In this document: positions 15,614-26,173 of the stretch, in pieces
Position numbering within the stretch: the stretch's first letter is position 1
How the letters are laid out: each line of letters starts with the position of its first letter
Source of the DNA: Niallia endozanthoxylica
GTDB lineage: Bacteria; Bacillota; Bacilli; Bacillales; Cytobacillaceae
Direction: 5' to 3'
DNA: 64,000 nt
NCBI RefSeq assembly: GCF_008710145.1
Contig: NZ_VYKL01000041.1
Coordinates: 32,439-96,438 of the forward strand
Translations under genes and position numbers: made by a program
The notes under the pieces: generated by a model
What the model saw: the letters and a program-made list of their open reading frames with translations, nothing else
Database searches by the model: none
Told to the model about the DNA's origin: nothing

Positions 15614-18600
15614 TTAGTTATTGCGTTTTAATTTAACTGTAACTGTGATTGGTTCAGCAGCATTTCCTTCAGCATCTTCCATTGTTAAGGTGATTTGTGT
15701 TTCACCATAAGGGAAACCTTCCGGTAAGTTTAATGTCGCAAGGAAAGCTTTCGCCGTGTCTTTATTGAGCGTAATACTTCCATCTACATTATTATCAAGA
15801 ATATCAAAGATTTTTTCAAAAGCTTTGATAGCTTGCACGCGGTCAACTGTAATGGATCCACCTACATCAATGTTGTCCCCGATGTCAGAAACTAAAGCAC
15901 TAGCACTTGATGAACTAAATGTAATTTGTCCATCTCCGCCTGATAGATTGTTCCAAAAGCTTTCTTTAGCTAGTTCCCCTTTTATAAAGCTCACATTAAG
16001 ACTTCCGCTTAAGGAGCCTATGCCAGGAAATAAAGCATTTATACTTTCTTCGCTAAGAGCAACCATTCCAGTTTGATCAGCTAGTAGATCCCATAAAGCT
16101 GGGTTGCCAAATAAAGTCCGGACAGTTGCTACATCAAGCGTAATTTGTCCATTGTCACCAGCAAGATTGTTCCATAGATCTTCGCTACCGATTACAGCTT
16201 TTACCTCTTCTGCATCAAGTGTAATCGTATCACCAGTACCAGGAAGTACTTCTGATTCAACATACTCAATCAACGTTCTTACATGATTTACATCAAGTGT
16301 GATACTGCTTCCTCCATTAGCCAGTTGGTTTAATAAGTCTAAGCCGCCAGCTAAAGCTTTTACCTGTTCTACATTCACATCATATGTGATGAATCCATTT
16401 TCAGGAGATAACGTTACCCCAGCTGCAAGGTCATAGCCAAGAATGCTATCTTTTGCTGAAATGGTTACATCACTATCATCTTTAATTATAAATGAGAGAT
16501 TTGCTAAGTTTTTAATATCTTGTGGTGAAAGTTCGATTACATAACCATTTTTCGTAAGGTCAATTGTTTCACCATTTAATGTATAGATTGCTGATTGAAG
16601 TACCGGTGCGGTAATATCTTCGTTTAAACCAACAATTTGAATTACTTTTGTGATTGTTGATGATTTACCATCAGCATCCATAAGATCTTGATAAGTGATT
16701 GTCAATTGTCCTGGTGCGCTTGCTTCATAAGTCCCTACAAATTCCCCAGAATCTGCAATCTCTTTTAAAGCAACTTCTTCTGCACCGACTGTTACATTAA
16801 TCGTCTCTTCAGTCTGCTCATTAATGTAATCCTTATCTGATACAGTAATTTCTACATTACTTCCAACAGCAGCTCTATCTGGAACAGCAATCGTACCAGT
16901 TGCTGTTTTTTCTTTAACTGTTACCGTGAACTCTTTTGTATCGGCAACAGTTCCATCACTATCACTAAATGTTGCTGTAAGTGTGACAGTTGCATCACCA
17001 TCACCTGCTTCAGGACGTGTTACTTTTCCATCATGTCCAATTACACTTACATCAGAAGACTCCCATGTAATTCTTACCCCATTCTTGTAAGAACTAGGTA
17101 AAGTCAGGTTATTTATAACTGCTGATGTATTCTCTAAAGTAAAATCTCTTTTCGCAATGGCAACATCTATCACAGGTTTAATATCTAAAAGTGAAGGGTA
17201 TCCATCTGCAGGTCTATTCGAAATAACAGTACCAATAATTCCCTCTACAAATGGACGATCTAATTTTAACCCCGCCACTAGCGCGTCAATCTGCTGCTCT
17301 ATTGTAGCATCTTTATCATTTATTGTATCAAGTGTAGATGTAATTTGATTCTGTACTTGTTGTAATTGACCTGCTAACGTAATACCCGGTGCAGGCTTAA
17401 TTTCATAAACAGCACCTGAGATTACTAATCCAGGTAAATCTTCATTTATTTCCAAAGTAGTAATAGCAGCTCCAGGACTAATAGCTAAAGACGAGATAGC
17501 CGCTCCAGGATTAATTGTTAGAGAAGATACAGCTGCTCCAGGGCTAATTGCTAACGAAGGTACAGAAGCTCCTGCATTAATTGCTAGAGAAGATACCACC
17601 GCTCCAGGATTGATAGCTAGTGAAGGTGATCCTGTAATTGCAATTGGTTGATTAAATTGACCTGCTAAAGCAACAGTACCAGTACCTGTAATTTCAACAT
17701 TTGCATTACTTGCTGCACCATTGAGTTCTAACTTTGTTCCATTAGAATCACTTACCGCAATAGAACCCGTATGTGTTGCACTACTTGAGAATGTGGCATC
17801 ACTGACATCTTCAATAATTGTTTGGCCATCGACAGTAACTGTCTCTTCTAATACAACTGTCGCCTTTTCAGTATCAACTGTTAAATTACTTGCAGCACCC
17901 TGTAATTCAATGTTTCTCAATGTAATAGTGCCTTCAAATGGTCCGCTAATTTCTAAGCCTTGAGTTAACACAAGCGTTCCTGTTTCTGGTCCAACCGTAA
18001 TATTACCTGAACCTGTTACATTGACTACTTGTAGTGTATTCGAAGTTCCTGCCTGACCCAATTCAGCTCCAGCTGCAGTCACAGAATTACTAACTTTTGT
18101 TACATTCCGTTGTGTATTCAATCTACTATCTTGTGCTACAACATATACGTCATATTGTGATCCGCCTGTTAAGCCAGTAATAATTTCTGTATGTGCTTGC
18201 CGAGTTACATTGAAAGAGCCTGCCTTAATTGCATCTTCAGTCCCAGTATGATCTTTCCCAGCCTTAACATTAGCTACCGATGGAGCAGTTGCCCCTTTAG
18301 CTACAACAACATAATAAACTTTCCCAGCCTCATTTAAATCAACAGCTACATTAATCTCACCTTTAAGTGTTCCTGTTTCAGCAGTTGGAGAATTATCAAA
18401 AGTTGGTGGAGTTGTATCGCCACCACCGCCTCCGCCTCCACCGCCACCTGGCGATGTCCCAGCATCAGGGTTATCCTCTCCATTAATCTCATCGATATCC
18501 TGTTTTACTTCATCGTAATTCTCGATAATATCGCTTGCTCTTAATCCTTCTGGCAAAACAAGATTCTCAATTTTACTGCCTTCTTTAAGTGTAATTTTAG

Positions 18601-19903
18601 TAGTTGCACTGTTAACTATTAACTGCTTAACGTTTGCATCAATTTCAACCTGCTTTGCTCCGCTTTGAAGTGTTATTTTAGGAATAACCACTGTGCTATC
18701 CGCTGAGATGCTTGCATTTGCTGACACCTTTATTTCAAGCACTGTTGTTGATCCTTTTAATTCAAGGGCAGCATGCTCTTGGTTCAATTCTATTACTTTT
18801 AAAGTAGAGTTAGAGAAGACCAATTTTGCTTTCTTCTCAGCTGCTGCCGTCATCGAAGCAGATGATACGGATTCATTTGAAACAACTGTTTTTCCTTCAA
18901 CTGTCAACTTATCAGATGAAAAACTATTTTTCACCGCAGATCCGATTGTGAAGTTGCCTTTTACTGTTATATTTTTCACCGTAACATAGTCACCGTTAAT
19001 AGTAACATCGCCATCAATAACTGCATTTTTTCCATCTAACACAAGCTGGCCATTCTGACCGGATTTTCCACTCTCAGTAATTTCAAGAGATTTTACACTT
19101 ATAATGACTCCATCTTTTTGTTCAAATTGAATCAAGGCATTTTTTAATACCGCCGCATTCTCAGCATTAAAAAGCTTTTGGAGATTTTCATCCATCTTAT
19201 AGGATTGACCATCTATAACCACGGATGAGTCTGTAACATTCTCTATAACATCACTTTGCGATTTGATTTTTTGAGCACGGTAAATAAAGGTTGCCAGCTG
19301 ACCACGTTTAATCTCATTATGCGGAGCGAAAGTAGTTTCTGTTACCCCTACGGTTACACCGTTATCGTATAATGCCTTAACAAACTCTGTATACCAACTA
19401 ACACTCGGTACATCTGTAAATGCTAGAGAAGTATCTTTGTTTTGCTTTAATCCAAACGCGTTGACGACCATTTTCGCCATTTCGGCACGTGTAATGGTTC
19501 TATTTGGCTCGAACGTATCAGCTGTTACCCCGTCAACAATTCCCGCGTCCACTAAAGCAGCGATTGAACTATAAAAAGTACTATGCTTACTTACGTCTGT
19601 AAAACCAGGATCTGATACATTCGTAACATCCAGCTTCAGAGCCCTTGCAATCATGGCAGAAGCTTGTCCGCGATTAATTAATTGGTAAGGTTTAAATGTT
19701 CCATCGTCAAAACCTTTAATAATTCCCTTTCCAGATAGATCAATCACAGCATCATAGAAATAAGTACCTGGCTCTATATCTGTAAAACTAGCAGCTTTTA
19801 CATTTAATACATTATAAGGTACAACTGTAAGCGCCGATGATGCTGCAATGGTTGTTCCAACTGTAGCAGCTAAAAATTTTCTGTATTTTGTAGAACTAGA
19901 CAA
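15614..19903 (-). CDS. Giant N-terminal-SLH surface protein with Ig-like and tandem-repeat regions
   Basis: A 1429-residue exported protein. The signal peptide is about 1-37 and contains TKYRKFLAA, the motif seen in other S-layer genes here. Three SLH modules lie at about 38-210. They are followed by a beta-rich region, a ten-glycine linker near residues 483-492 and a fibronectin/Ig-like region. A run of 11-residue repeats (SSLAINPGAVV type) spans about 759-816, then an Ig-like domain with ITWESSDVSVIG-type sequence. Residues about 1180-1380 hold degenerate repeats with LWNNLAGDNGQITLD and FWNNLSGGDGQITF. The role is probably an adhesin or cell-surface filament on the S-layer. Translation starts at TTG 19901-19903 after GAGGAGGG. 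No enzymatic domain is recognised. Confidence 0.88.
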   Translation of the reverse strand: MSSSTKYRKFLAATVGTTIAASSALTVVPYNVLNVKAASFTDIEPGTYFYDAVIDLSGKGIIKGFDDGTFKPYQLINRGQASAMIARALKLDVTNVSDPGFTDVSKHSTFYSSIAALVDAGIVDGVTADTFEPNRTITRAEMAKMVVNAFGLKQNKDTSLAFTDVPSVSWYTEFVKALYDNGVTVGVTETTFAPHNEIKRGQLATFIYRAQKIKSQSDVIENVTDSSVVIDGQSYKMDENLQKLFNAENAAVLKNALIQFEQKDGVIISVKSLEITESGKSGQNGQLVLDGKNAVIDGDVTINGDYVTVKNITVKGNFTIGSAVKNSFSSDKLTVEGKTVVSNESVSSASMTAAAEKKAKLVFSNSTLKVIELNQEHAALELKGSTTVLEIKVSANASISADSTVVIPKITLQSGAKQVEIDANVKQLIVNSATTKITLKEGSKIENLVLPEGLRASDIIENYDEVKQDIDEINGEDNPDAGTSPGGGGGGGGGGDTTPPTFDNSPTAETGTLKGEINVAVDLNEAGKVYYVVVAKGATAPSVANVKAGKDHTGTEDAIKAGSFNVTRQAHTEIITGLTGGSQYDVYVVAQDSRLNTQRNVTKVSNSVTAAGAELGQAGTSNTLQVVNVTGSGNITVGPETGTLVLTQGLEISGPFEGTITLRNIELQGAASNLTVDTEKATVVLEETVTVDGQTIIEDVSDATFSSSATHTGSIAVSDSNGTKLELNGAASNANVEITGTGTVALAGQFNQPIAITGSPSLAINPGAVVSSLAINAGASVPSLAISPGAAVSSLTINPGAAISSLAISPGAAITTLEINEDLPGLVISGAVYEIKPAPGITLAGQLQQVQNQITSTLDTINDKDATIEQQIDALVAGLKLDRPFVEGIIGTVISNRPADGYPSLLDIKPVIDVAIAKRDFTLENTSAVINNLTLPSSYKNGVRITWESSDVSVIGHDGKVTRPEAGDGDATVTLTATFSDSDGTVADTKEFTVTVKEKTATGTIAVPDRAAVGSNVEITVSDKDYINEQTEETINVTVGAEEVALKEIADSGEFVGTYEASAPGQLTITYQDLMDADGKSSTITKVIQIVGLNEDITAPVLQSAIYTLNGETIDLTKNGYVIELSPQDIKNLANLSFIIKDDSDVTISAKDSILGYDLAAGVTLSPENGFITYDVNVEQVKALAGGLDLLNQLANGGSSITLDVNHVRTLIEYVESEVLPGTGDTITLDAEEVKAVIGSEDLWNNLAGDNGQITLDVATVRTLFGNPALWDLLADQTGMVALSEESINALFPGIGSLSGSLNVSFIKGELAKESFWNNLSGGDGQITFSSSSASALVSDIGDNIDVGGSITVDRVQAIKAFEKIFDILDNNVDGSITLNKDTAKAFLATLNLPEGFPYGETQITLTMEDAEGNAAEPITVTVKLKRNN
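17454..17627 (-). repeat. 33-bp tandem repeats encoding 11-residue units
   Basis: About five and a half consecutive units encode the pattern (S/P)SL(A/T)I(N/S)xGAxx inside the giant SLH protein. The regular Leu/Ile alternation and Gly turn suggest stacked beta rungs. Copies differ at several bases each, so the array is old but still in frame. Repeat arrays of this kind can change copy number. Confidence 0.85.
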
Positions 19904-20238
19904 AATAGACCCTCCTCAAAATCATACATAGTATTCTATTATTTCATTTTCTTTTTGGACCATATATTCGATACAATCGTAATGATATTGTATTATCCAA
20001 TATAATTCTTTAGTTTTAGTACCTTTTTACTATTATTAATTCATTAAAAAACGATCATAATTTCAGATAACCGTCTCCCATTGGTCATGGAAGACAGTCA
20101 ACCATTCACTTTACAGCAAACGATTCTAGGTGTTTGATCTTCACCCAGAAAGAAACAATAATAGATTATTCCTTATCATTTTATTATTTTATACATTATT
20201 TGGCAAAGAAAATGTTCATTTTTCGCAATATTCCTACA
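19904..20238. other. Intergenic region upstream of the giant SLH gene
   Basis: 335 bases with no gene. It contains the GAGGAGGG ribosome binding site next to 19903 and an interrupted palindrome, ATACAAT at 19971-19977 with ATTGTAT at 19987-19993. That palindrome could be an operator for the leftward gene. No clear promoter was identified. Confidence 0.4.
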
Positions 20239-21345
20239 TTATTTTAATAAGAATCTAAAGGTAATATTTTTTGAATTAGAACTATTGTTTTTATTAACTA
20301 ATGTTCCGTTAATATCAAAAGAATCACGTGTTTGACGCATTTCATTCAAATTATAACCAAAGCTGCTAAGAGACTTAATCATAGATACAAAAGAAAGATT
20401 GTTTGAGCCTTTTGTTAATTCCTGACCAAATTCTCCCATACTATTGGTTACAACTAAAGTACTATCTGCAGATACAGACATGGATCCTGAATAGATATCC
20501 TCATTATTTGTAACATCGGAAATATCAAAAGTGATTATCCCATTTGACTCTATTCCCTCGATTTTTCCAGCTGCGGTAGTTAAACTAATACTATTGATAG
20601 TAAGTGGTTCTGGTTTTGGTGCAGATCCTCCCCCACCCCCCGGTGCAGGTACTGATCCAGTTCCTGGAGCTGGAGCTGGAGCAGGCGCCGGTACTGGTTC
20701 TGGCTGTGGTGCAACTTCTCCAGATAATACTCGATTTGAAAACACTGAAAACTCTGCTCTTGTTACCAAGCCTTTGGGATCAAACAATCCTTCTGCCTTG
20801 CCATTTGTAATTTGATTTTGATAAAGGATTTTCACATCATTTGCATGTGCAGAAGATACTTGATCAAGGTCGTTTAACTCTACTGATACAGTTGAAATAG
20901 GCTTTAGATCAAATGCACGAACAAGAACAGAGGCCATTTGTTCTCTTGTTAAAAGATCTTTCGGACCAAAATTACCATTAGACGATCCTTTAAAAATGCC
21001 AGCTTCTTTTACAGCTGCCGTTACATTAGCAAATTCTGAAGTTGCTGGAACATCCTTGAATCCCGATCCACCATTAGTAGCTTCAAGACCTAGAGCTCTT
21101 TTAAAAATAATTGCTGTTTCTATACGGTTCACTGGTCTATTTGGTTTAAAACTACTATCCTCATAACCTTGAATAATTCCTTGTGAAAGCAAATTTGAAA
21201 CTGCTTCATATCCAAAATTATCTTGATGATAATCTGTAAACGACTTTTCAGCAGCACTGGTCTGTGGAACGAATAAAGAAAAACCTAATAAAAAAATAAA
21301 GAGTACAGAAAAAAATTTGTATCGCTTCATACGTACTACCAACAC
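20239..21345 (-). CDS. SLH protein with proline/glycine hinge and unknown C-terminal domain
   Basis: A 368-residue exported protein. The signal peptide ends near QTSAAE. Three SLH modules span about 36-212, then a Pro-Ala-rich and Gly-rich hinge runs to about residue 245. A C-terminal domain of about 120 residues has no family I recognise and is rich in Ser, Asn and beta-type sequence. The start is uncertain. TTG at 21345 lies only 4 nt from AAGGAG, and the in-frame ATG at 21330 is 16 nt away. The signal peptide works with either start. It looks like a surface display protein in which the hinge presents the C-terminal domain outside the S-layer. It is monocistronic. Confidence 0.8.
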   Translation of the reverse strand: MLVVRMKRYKFFSVLFIFLLGFSLFVPQTSAAEKSFTDYHQDNFGYEAVSNLLSQGIIQGYEDSSFKPNRPVNRIETAIIFKRALGLEATNGGSGFKDVPATSEFANVTAAVKEAGIFKGSSNGNFGPKDLLTREQMASVLVRAFDLKPISTVSVELNDLDQVSSAHANDVKILYQNQITNGKAEGLFDPKGLVTRAEFSVFSNRVLSGEVAPQPEPVPAPAPAPAPGTGSVPAPGGGGGSAPKPEPLTINSISLTTAAGKIEGIESNGIITFDISDVTNNEDIYSGSMSVSADSTLVVTNSMGEFGQELTKGSNNLSFVSMIKSLSSFGYNLNEMRQTRDSFDINGTLVNKNNSSNSKNITFRFLLK

Positions 21346-21522
21346 TCTCCTTTATATATATCTCGACATATTATAACACAGATTTTGTTAATTCATCGGG
21401 AAATACTTGATACTAAAAATGGATTTTTTTGTCTATCCATTCAACCTTATGGGAAACTTAGGAAATGAATGGCCCTTTCATAATTTTCGACAACGAATCA
21501 AGAAAACAATGGAACTAAAAAA

Positions 21523-21549
21523 ATGGCTCCAGTTGAATACTGAAGCCAT
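21523..21549 (-). terminator. Terminator of the RND efflux operon
   Basis: ATGGCTCCAGT at 21523-21533 pairs with ACTGAAGCCAT at 21539-21549 (one mismatch). Reading leftward, it is followed by seven T residues. It lies about 80 bases past the RND stop. Confidence 0.85.
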
Positions 21550-21627
21550 CTAATGGCAGCTTAATAGTAGCAAGTTCGTTATTAAACTACCCGGAATATA
21601 GGGTAGAACTAGTTTTATCCTATCAAA

Positions 21628-24600
21628 CTATTGAGCTTCAACATTTTCAGATTGATGATGGTTCAGTTCCTCCGTTATTTTTTTGGATTTTCTTCTAGTG
21701 AACTTTTTCATTTTATTTGATAATCCATCTAGATAGGTGTAAATAACCGGTACAAATAATAAGGTAAAGAACATAGAGAAGGTTAGACCAAAGATAATCA
21801 CGACGGCCATTGGCTGCTGTGATTCAGCTCCTTCTCCAAGTGCTAATCCTAATGGAATCATCCCTAATACCGTTGTAAGTGTGGTCATTAGAATTGGCTT
21901 TAGACGAGACGGTCCTGCCTGCAGGATGGCTTCTGTTCGGTCCATTCCCCTGCTTCTGAGAATATTAATATAATCGACCAGAACGATGGCATTATTGACG
22001 ACAATTCCCGCCAGCATAATAAATCCAATGAAAGCTGGAACACTGATTGGAAGTCCTGTGATAAACAGTCCCACGACAATCCCTATAATCGCTGTCGGCA
22101 TGGAGAACATAATGACAAACGGATAAAGGAAGGATTCAAACTGAATCGCCATGACCGCATAGACTAGGAAAATCGAGAATCCAAGCGCAAGAGCCAGGTC
22201 TGCGAAGGATTCCATCATATCCTCTGATTGTCCGCCAATCTGGTAGGAATAGCCATCAGGAAAATTCATCATACTTAGCTCTGCCTCAATAGCCTTCGTG
22301 ACAGCTAGAATATCAGCGCCCTCCACATCACTTGTAACATTTACTTGACGCTGCTGATTGTCCCGTGAAATGATCGATGGTCCCTGAACCTGAACAAGCT
22401 CAGCCACCGTTGATAAAGGAATCGATGTACCAGACGGTGTTTGAATCATCATCATTTGAAGGTCACTGATACTTGAGCGCTGCTCCTCAGGTAAGATAAC
22501 CTTAATATCAATTTCACTGCCATCTTCACGATAGCGGGTTGCCACCTGACCATTAATCCCCAGCCTTACTTCAGACATAATCTGCTGATACGTTAATCCA
22601 TATTGTGAGGCAACCTGACGATTGACTTCGATAAGCATTTGAGGCTGTGTCTCGGAAGTAGAGGTTTCAGGATTTTTCACCCCATCCACTTCTGATATGA
22701 GCCAAAGAACCTGCTGTGACAGTTCTTCTAAAATAAGCTGGTCTTCCCCATTAATATTGATTTGAACAGCAGCACCTCCACCTAATCCAACGGTAGCTTC
22801 AGATATCGTAATGTCAGCACCGGGAATTTCAGTGACTGCCTGACTAAGCTTATTCGATAATTCTGAGGTAGTCATGTCACGTTCACCTTTTGGAACAAGT
22901 TGAATCGTAAAGCTGGCTGTATTCGCACCAGATCCGATACCAAATCCAGATGACCCTACAGATACATAGTTTGTCGCAATACTATCTTTATAAGGTTCTA
23001 ACTTGCCTTCAATCTCTTGAACAACCGCTTCTGTCGCTGCCAACGGCGAACCGCTTGGCGTTTCAACGGAAATCGTAATCTGTCCTTGATCGGAGGTAGG
23101 AAACAGACTTGCCCCTAATTGTGTGACAAGCGGCAGACATCCGACAATCAATAAAGAGACAATCCCAACGGTCGTTTTGCGGTGACCGATACAGTACGCC
23201 AACGCTTTTTTGTAAAAATCCTCAAAAGAACCAAATAATCGATCAAAACCAGATTTCTTCCCGTTTTCTTCCTGCATATCTTTCGTTAATAACTTAGAAG
23301 ATAACATCGGGACAAGTGTTACCGCGACAACGAGCGAAGCAACTAACGAAAAGACAACCGACAGGGCTAATGGAGCGAATAAATCAGCTGACAATCCTTC
23401 TAAAAAGATAATGGGTAAAAAGACGACAAGGGTCGTTGCGGTTGAGGCCACAATCGCCCCTGATAATTCCTTTGTCCCTAAGATTGCGGCATCTTTAATT
23501 GAATGCCCCTTTTGCCTGTACGACACGATATTTTCTAAAATAACAATGGAGTTGTCCACCATCATACCGACACCAAGTGCCAAACCACCAAGCGATAGAA
23601 TATTTAAGGTTTCACCTGAAAAATACATCATCACAAAGGTAGCAATCAACGAAATCGGAATAGAAATTCCAATAATAATGGAGGAGCGGATGCTTCGTAA
23701 AAAGACAAACACGACAACAATGGAAATCGCTGCTGCCAACAGCATATTTGATGTAACAGAACTAATCGAGCTGCGGACAAAGGTAGAGGAATCCAAGATA
23801 ACAGTAAGCTCCACTTCTTTCGGCAGCCTTTCTTTGACTTTTTCAATCGCATCATACATGCCGTCTGCCACTTCAACCGTATTTCCGTCCGACTGCTTCA
23901 TAACAGACAAGACAAGTGCCGGCTTTCCATTCACATAGGAGCTTGCACTTTCCTTCTTGAATGTATCATTCACCGTACCAATATCCGCTAATTTAATTTC
24001 TTCACCTGATGGAAGCTTTAATTTCATATTATTAATATCTTCTACAGACTCAAATTCTCCATTAAAGCGGACCTGCAGTTCTTTTGAGCCCTTTGTAATC
24101 GCTCCTGCTGATGAGGAGCTGTTTTCTGCACCTAACGATTGAATGACCTGTGACGTAGTAATCCCGTATTGAGCTAAAAGAGCTGAATTAAGCTCGACCT
24201 GAATTTCCCTTGTTTTAGCTCCTGCAATGGATACAGATGCCACACCTTCTGAACGCTCTAGATAAGGTGAGACGGTATCCTCGGCAATCTTAACTAAGGC
24301 TTGGGGCTCATCTCCTGTTAAACTTAGCGTCATTACAGGCATTTGCTGCGGATCAAAACGAAGAACCGACGGGTCATTCGCATCCTCCGGCAGCATGCCT
24401 TTGATTTGATCCACCTTTTCCCGTACCTCTAACAGCGCATTATCTAAATTAATACCTGACTGAAACTGCATAATAACCATAGAGGAATCGGACATGGCCT
24501 GCGATTGAATGGATTCAATCCCTTGAATCGAGGAAAGGGCTCCTTCCAACGGTTCATTAACCAGCTTCTCAACCTCCTCAGGAGCTGCACCTTGATAGGT

Positions 24601-24747
24601 TGTGGCAACGACCGCTATCGGAAGATCAATCTTTGGAAAAAGATCAATGGCTAAGTTCGTAAGTGAAACAAAGCCCATCGCCAGGATCCCAAGGTACAGC
24701 ATAATGACACCGACGGGTCGTTTAACGGCTGTTTCTATAATTTTCAC
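21628..24747 (-). CDS. swrC: RND-family efflux transporter, SwrC/YerP-like
   Basis: A 1039-residue inner-membrane pump with the HAE1/AcrB layout: twelve hydrophobic segments in two repeated halves, each with a large outer domain. The start KIIETAVKRPVGVIMLYLG is typical of the family. In the fourth membrane segment the AcrB Asp-Asp pair corresponds to Asp-Asn (MMVDNSIV). The Bacillus subtilis relative SwrC exports surfactin and supports swarming. The ATG overlaps the last 4 bases of the adaptor gene (ATGA), so the two are translationally coupled. The order regulator, adaptor, pump matches yerO-yerP plus an added adaptor. The gene symbol rests on family resemblance. The substrate is not known. 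Confidence 0.88.
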   Translation of the reverse strand: MKIIETAVKRPVGVIMLYLGILAMGFVSLTNLAIDLFPKIDLPIAVVATTYQGAAPEEVEKLVNEPLEGALSSIQGIESIQSQAMSDSSMVIMQFQSGINLDNALLEVREKVDQIKGMLPEDANDPSVLRFDPQQMPVMTLSLTGDEPQALVKIAEDTVSPYLERSEGVASVSIAGAKTREIQVELNSALLAQYGITTSQVIQSLGAENSSSSAGAITKGSKELQVRFNGEFESVEDINNMKLKLPSGEEIKLADIGTVNDTFKKESASSYVNGKPALVLSVMKQSDGNTVEVADGMYDAIEKVKERLPKEVELTVILDSSTFVRSSISSVTSNMLLAAAISIVVVFVFLRSIRSSIIIGISIPISLIATFVMMYFSGETLNILSLGGLALGVGMMVDNSIVILENIVSYRQKGHSIKDAAILGTKELSGAIVASTATTLVVFLPIIFLEGLSADLFAPLALSVVFSLVASLVVAVTLVPMLSSKLLTKDMQEENGKKSGFDRLFGSFEDFYKKALAYCIGHRKTTVGIVSLLIVGCLPLVTQLGASLFPTSDQGQITISVETPSGSPLAATEAVVQEIEGKLEPYKDSIATNYVSVGSSGFGIGSGANTASFTIQLVPKGERDMTTSELSNKLSQAVTEIPGADITISEATVGLGGGAAVQININGEDQLILEELSQQVLWLISEVDGVKNPETSTSETQPQMLIEVNRQVASQYGLTYQQIMSEVRLGINGQVATRYREDGSEIDIKVILPEEQRSSISDLQMMMIQTPSGTSIPLSTVAELVQVQGPSIISRDNQQRQVNVTSDVEGADILAVTKAIEAELSMMNFPDGYSYQIGGQSEDMMESFADLALALGFSIFLVYAVMAIQFESFLYPFVIMFSMPTAIIGIVVGLFITGLPISVPAFIGFIMLAGIVVNNAIVLVDYINILRSRGMDRTEAILQAGPSRLKPILMTTLTTVLGMIPLGLALGEGAESQQPMAVVIIFGLTFSMFFTLLFVPVIYTYLDGLSNKMKKFTRRKSKKITEELNHHQSENVEAQ

Positions 24748-26153
24748 TTACGTTCCTCCTTAATGATCCTTACTTTGTTTCCATCCATTAAGGTATTCTG
24801 TCCTTTTAAAACAATCGTGTTCTTTTCAGAAAGTCCTTTCCCTTCGATTGCCGTTAACTCTGTTTGTGCATTCTTAATCTTTACAGGCGTTTGAACAGCT
24901 TTTCCATCCTTAACGATAAAGACAAACGTATCTTTTCCTTTTTCAACCACGGCATCTGTCGGTACAAGCAATGCTTCCTCGCCTACTGCTGTTTCCTGAA
25001 CCACTTTGGCAATCATACCTGGTTTAATTTTTCCAGCATGCTCCGCGACAGCCGCCTCAAGTACATAAAAACCTGCCTCATTGGCGACGTTGGAGATATA
25101 GGTAACAGTGGCTTTAAACGTTTCGTTTAAAGATGGAATTTCTACACTTATTTCCTGGTCCTTTTGAAAAGAAGTTAATTGATCGGCGCTTAACTGCGCC
25201 TCCACAAGGATTTGATTTAAATCAACAACTGTTGCAAACGGAGCACTTGTACTGACAACCTCACCAACTGACCCATTTACCGCTGTGATTTCACCGGCAA
25301 TGGTTGCGATAATTTTCGAATCATCTAATCGGTCTTTTGCCTGCTGAATCCGTAAATCAGTGGACTCCAACCCTGTCTGTGCCTGCTCGATGCCAATTTG
25401 GGCCAATTCCAGCTGCTGCTCAGCATTTGAAAGGCCTACTTTTGCCTGTTCGAGCGCCTGCTCAGTTAATTCAATATCTGTATTGCTTGCCGCATTACTG
25501 CTTTGCAGCTTTGCCTGATCCAGAGCAATTTTTGCCTGATTTAATGCGGTCTCCGCCTGCTCTAACTGCTGCTTGGAAACAGCACCAGCATCATACAAGC
25601 CCTTCATTCGATCATAATTGGTCTGCGCATCATTTAGGCCGATTTCCGCCTGTTGCACCGCAAACGATGAATTATCAATCCCAGTTGCTTGACCATTCTT
25701 TGCCTTTTGCATATTTAACTCCGCTTGTTTGACACCAATTCTTGCGTTATTCACGGCATTTTCAGCCTGAGATTTTGATACAAGTGCCTGATCATACTGA
25801 CTTTGCGAGCTTCGGGCTGAAGTTTCTTCCATTTCAACTGCTAACTGTTGGTCACTATTATTAATGACAGCCAGAACATCGCCCTTATTCACCTTGTCCC
25901 CTTTTTTCACATTCACTTTTACCAGCTCGCCAACCATTTTCGGCAGTACGTCAGCCGTTGTGCCTGCCGTTACTTTGGCAATTACCTCATTTTTGACTGT
26001 CAAGCTTCCCTTTGTAATCTCCCCGACTTGAACCGGCGTTTCCTTTACAACTTGCGATTCTGAAGTTGAAGCCTCTTCAGCATTGCAGGCAGTAATAAGT
26101 AAAGCAATGGAAATACCGCTTGCCGCCAGCAGGTGACGATGGCGTTTTTTCAT
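24744..26153 (-). CDS. Lipoprotein membrane-fusion (HlyD/MFP) adaptor for the RND pump
   Basis: A 469-residue adaptor. The N-terminus carries a lipobox (LLITAC, Cys about 23), so it is predicted to be lipid-anchored on the outer face of the membrane. A lipoyl-like half (TADVLPKMVGELVKVNVKKGDKVNKG) precedes a long Gln- and Ala-rich alpha hairpin at about 100-280, then the second lipoyl half, a beta-barrel and a membrane-proximal domain. It overlaps the pump gene by 4 bases and lies 20 bases after the TetR stop, consistent with one operon. In Gram-negatives such adaptors bridge to TolC. Here a TolC-like gene (27216) is next door although the cell should lack an outer membrane. Confidence 0.9.
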   Translation of the reverse strand: MKKRHRHLLAASGISIALLITACNAEEASTSESQVVKETPVQVGEITKGSLTVKNEVIAKVTAGTTADVLPKMVGELVKVNVKKGDKVNKGDVLAVINNSDQQLAVEMEETSARSSQSQYDQALVSKSQAENAVNNARIGVKQAELNMQKAKNGQATGIDNSSFAVQQAEIGLNDAQTNYDRMKGLYDAGAVSKQQLEQAETALNQAKIALDQAKLQSSNAASNTDIELTEQALEQAKVGLSNAEQQLELAQIGIEQAQTGLESTDLRIQQAKDRLDDSKIIATIAGEITAVNGSVGEVVSTSAPFATVVDLNQILVEAQLSADQLTSFQKDQEISVEIPSLNETFKATVTYISNVANEAGFYVLEAAVAEHAGKIKPGMIAKVVQETAVGEEALLVPTDAVVEKGKDTFVFIVKDGKAVQTPVKIKNAQTELTAIEGKGLSEKNTIVLKGQNTLMDGNKVRIIKEERK

Positions 26154-26173
26154 TTAAATTGTCCCCCTCATAG

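Noticed and set aside
23411..23938. 175-residue rightward open frame
   Set aside because: Antisense to the RND pump gene, whose protein is full length and conserved; no independent start signals.
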